Source of the DNA: Frondihabitans sp. PAMC 28766
GTDB lineage: Bacteria > Actinomycetota > Actinomycetes > Actinomycetales > Microbacteriaceae
Assembly (NCBI RefSeq): GCF_001577365.1
Contig: NZ_CP014513.1
Location: 2,294,001-2,358,000 of the forward strand
Reading direction: 5' to 3'
DNA: 64,000 nt
Part shown: positions 62,881-64,000 of the stretch, in pieces
How the letters are laid out: each line of letters opens with the position of its first letter
Numbering within the stretch: the first letter of the stretch is position 1
Position numbers and translations under genes: made by a program
The notes under the pieces: generated by a model
What the model was told of the DNA's origin: nothing
The model's database searches: none
What the model saw: the letters and a program-made list of their open reading frames with translations, nothing else

Positions 62881-64000
62881 GAGGGTGCAACGCTCGGCCC
62901 CTGGACGCTTAGCCGGTCACGTCCCGTGGGGTGGTGGGATTTTGAGGCGTGGTGAGCGTTGCTGCCGCGACGTGGGAAGCCACCGTGTGATGGTCGGTGA
63001 GAACCGTTCAAAATTCACACAGAAGGACATCACACGATGGCTCTTGACCAGTCTGCCCTGCTCGAACTCCTCGCCCAATTGAAACTCACCGACGTGTCCG
63101 ACAGGATCCGATCCGCGACGGAACAGCTGTATCAGCAGCTCATCGATGCGGAGGCGGCCGCGTTCATCGGCGCCGCCCCGTTCGAACGCGTCGACACCCG
63201 CACCACCCACCGCAACGGGACCCGCCCGAGAGTGCTCACGACAACGGCTGGGGATCTGCAGTTGGAGATCCCGAAGCTGCGGCAGGGATCGTTCTTCCCC
63301 GCCCTGCTCGAGCGCCGCCGCCGCGTCGATCAGGCCCTGTATGCGGTCGTGATGGAGGCCTACCTCCATGGGGTATCAACGAGGAAGGTCGACGATCTCG
63401 TGAAGAGCCTCGGCGCCGACAGCGGCATCTCGAAATCGGAGGTGTCCCGGATCTGCGCGGACCTCGACCAGGAAGTCGGTGCGTTCCGGGACCGATCCTT
63501 GGCCGATCTCGAATACCCCTACGTCTTCCTTGACGCGACCTACTGCAAAGCCCGGGTCGGGCACCGAGTGGTGTCCCAGGCTGTCGTCGTCGCGTTTGGC
63601 GTCGCGGCCGACGGGCGCCGGGAAGTGCTCGGGTTCGACGTCGGAGACAGCGAGAACGAGGTCTTCTGGACCGGGTTCCTCCGTGGCCTGAAGGCGCGGG
63701 GCCTTGCCGGGGTGAAGCTCGTCATCTCCGACGCCCACTCGGGGTTGAAGAAAGCGATCGGGACCGTGTTCCAGGGTGCGTCGTGGCAGCGCTGCCGGGT
63801 CCATTTCATGCGCAATGTCCTCGCGATTGTCCCGAAGGCCTCCGGTGAAGTCGTCGCGTCGATCATCCGCACGATCTTTGCCCAGCCCGACCGGGAGCAT
63901 GTGAACACCCAGTTCGACGAGGTCACCCGAACGCTGCAGCAGTCCCATCCGAAAGTCGCCGTCATGCTCGACGACGCCCGAGTCGACATCCTCGCCTTCG
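62881..64000 (+). mobile_element. IS256-family insertion sequence, left part (right part outside window)
   Basis: The transposase at 63039 identifies the element. Base use and content change after the hairpin ending at 62880, and the next 150 bases have no gene. The left terminal repeat lies somewhere in 62881-63030, but its exact end cannot be set because the right end is not in the window. Confidence 0.55.
63039..64000 (+). CDS. IS256-family transposase (partial, C-terminus outside window)
   Basis: The DDE transposase starts at ATG 63039 after AGAAGGAC, and at least 320 residues are present. The N-terminal region reads EAAAFIGAAPFERVDTRTTHRNG, typical of the family, followed by LQLEIPKLRQGSFFP. 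The first catalytic Asp is in VFLDATYCKARVG, the second in VISDAHSGLKKAI, and CRVHFMRN is the conserved C-x2-H block after it. The Glu lies past the window end. No break is seen, so it may be active. Confidence 0.95.

Overview
This is a high-GC actinobacterial chromosome segment. It has the feel of a Microbacteriaceae genome: the run pyrG, Nudix hydrolase, xerD, parA, scpA, scpB, rluB, tyrA, cmk, der is the actinobacterial arrangement, and protein families such as DUF3140, TM2 and Excalibur surface proteins are typical. Many genes start a few bases after a TANNNT box, as leaderless actinobacterial transcripts do. No rRNA operon or CRISPR array is present; one tRNA-Pro(GGG) is.

Layout. 1-6503 (- strand): a LacI-controlled beta-galactoside utilisation operon (lacI, GH42 galactosidase, lipoprotein solute-binding protein, two ABC permeases, the last running off the window), with twin palindromic operators and an intercistronic stem-loop. 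6609-17151 (+): the housekeeping cluster from pyrG to der. 17179-24926: an orphan pair of WXG100-like genes, a membrane protein, an HxlR/MFS divergon, a dienelactone hydrolase, a copper amine oxidase, a lipoprotein and a TDT-family carrier. 24978-27270: a palindromic repeat, tRNA-Pro, two small conserved genes and a decayed recQ. 27345-43826: DEAD-box RNA helicase, GNAT, BCCT transporter, RecQ, a frameshifted GDSL-GAF gene, a SWIM/SNF2 helicase, an 82-bp tandem repeat, a methyltransferase, a YedY-like molybdoenzyme, an alpha/beta hydrolase and small genes. 43827-60112: accessory DNA dominated by two facing copies of one gene system. 60333-64000: an SDR, an EVE-HNH endonuclease, a small membrane protein and an IS256-family transposase cut by the window end.

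The most interesting system is a set of three paralogous loci. Each starts with a small WXG100-like gene followed by a gene whose N-terminal helical WXG domain is shared. In the loci at 46.4-50.3 kb (+) and 54.7-58.9 kb (-) that second gene continues into a DUF1023-type alpha/beta hydrolase. It is coupled by an ATGA overlap to a tandem array of small lipoproteins or membrane-anchored proteins that share spaced Trp, Gly-Pro and Cys positions. The arrays look like an exported hydrolase with amplified cell-surface immunity or partner proteins. A relic of a fourth lipoprotein and a truncated NERD gene lie at the inner array edges. The third locus (17.2-17.9 kb) has the pair without the hydrolase domain and without lipoproteins.

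Three + strand genes (parA, the GDSL-GAF gene and the first hydrolase) carry an apparent single-C loss in a C run, and the rluB tail may carry a fourth. Either these are real lesions or the sequence has homopolymer errors; reads would decide. All family assignments are from reading the translated sequence, without database searches.
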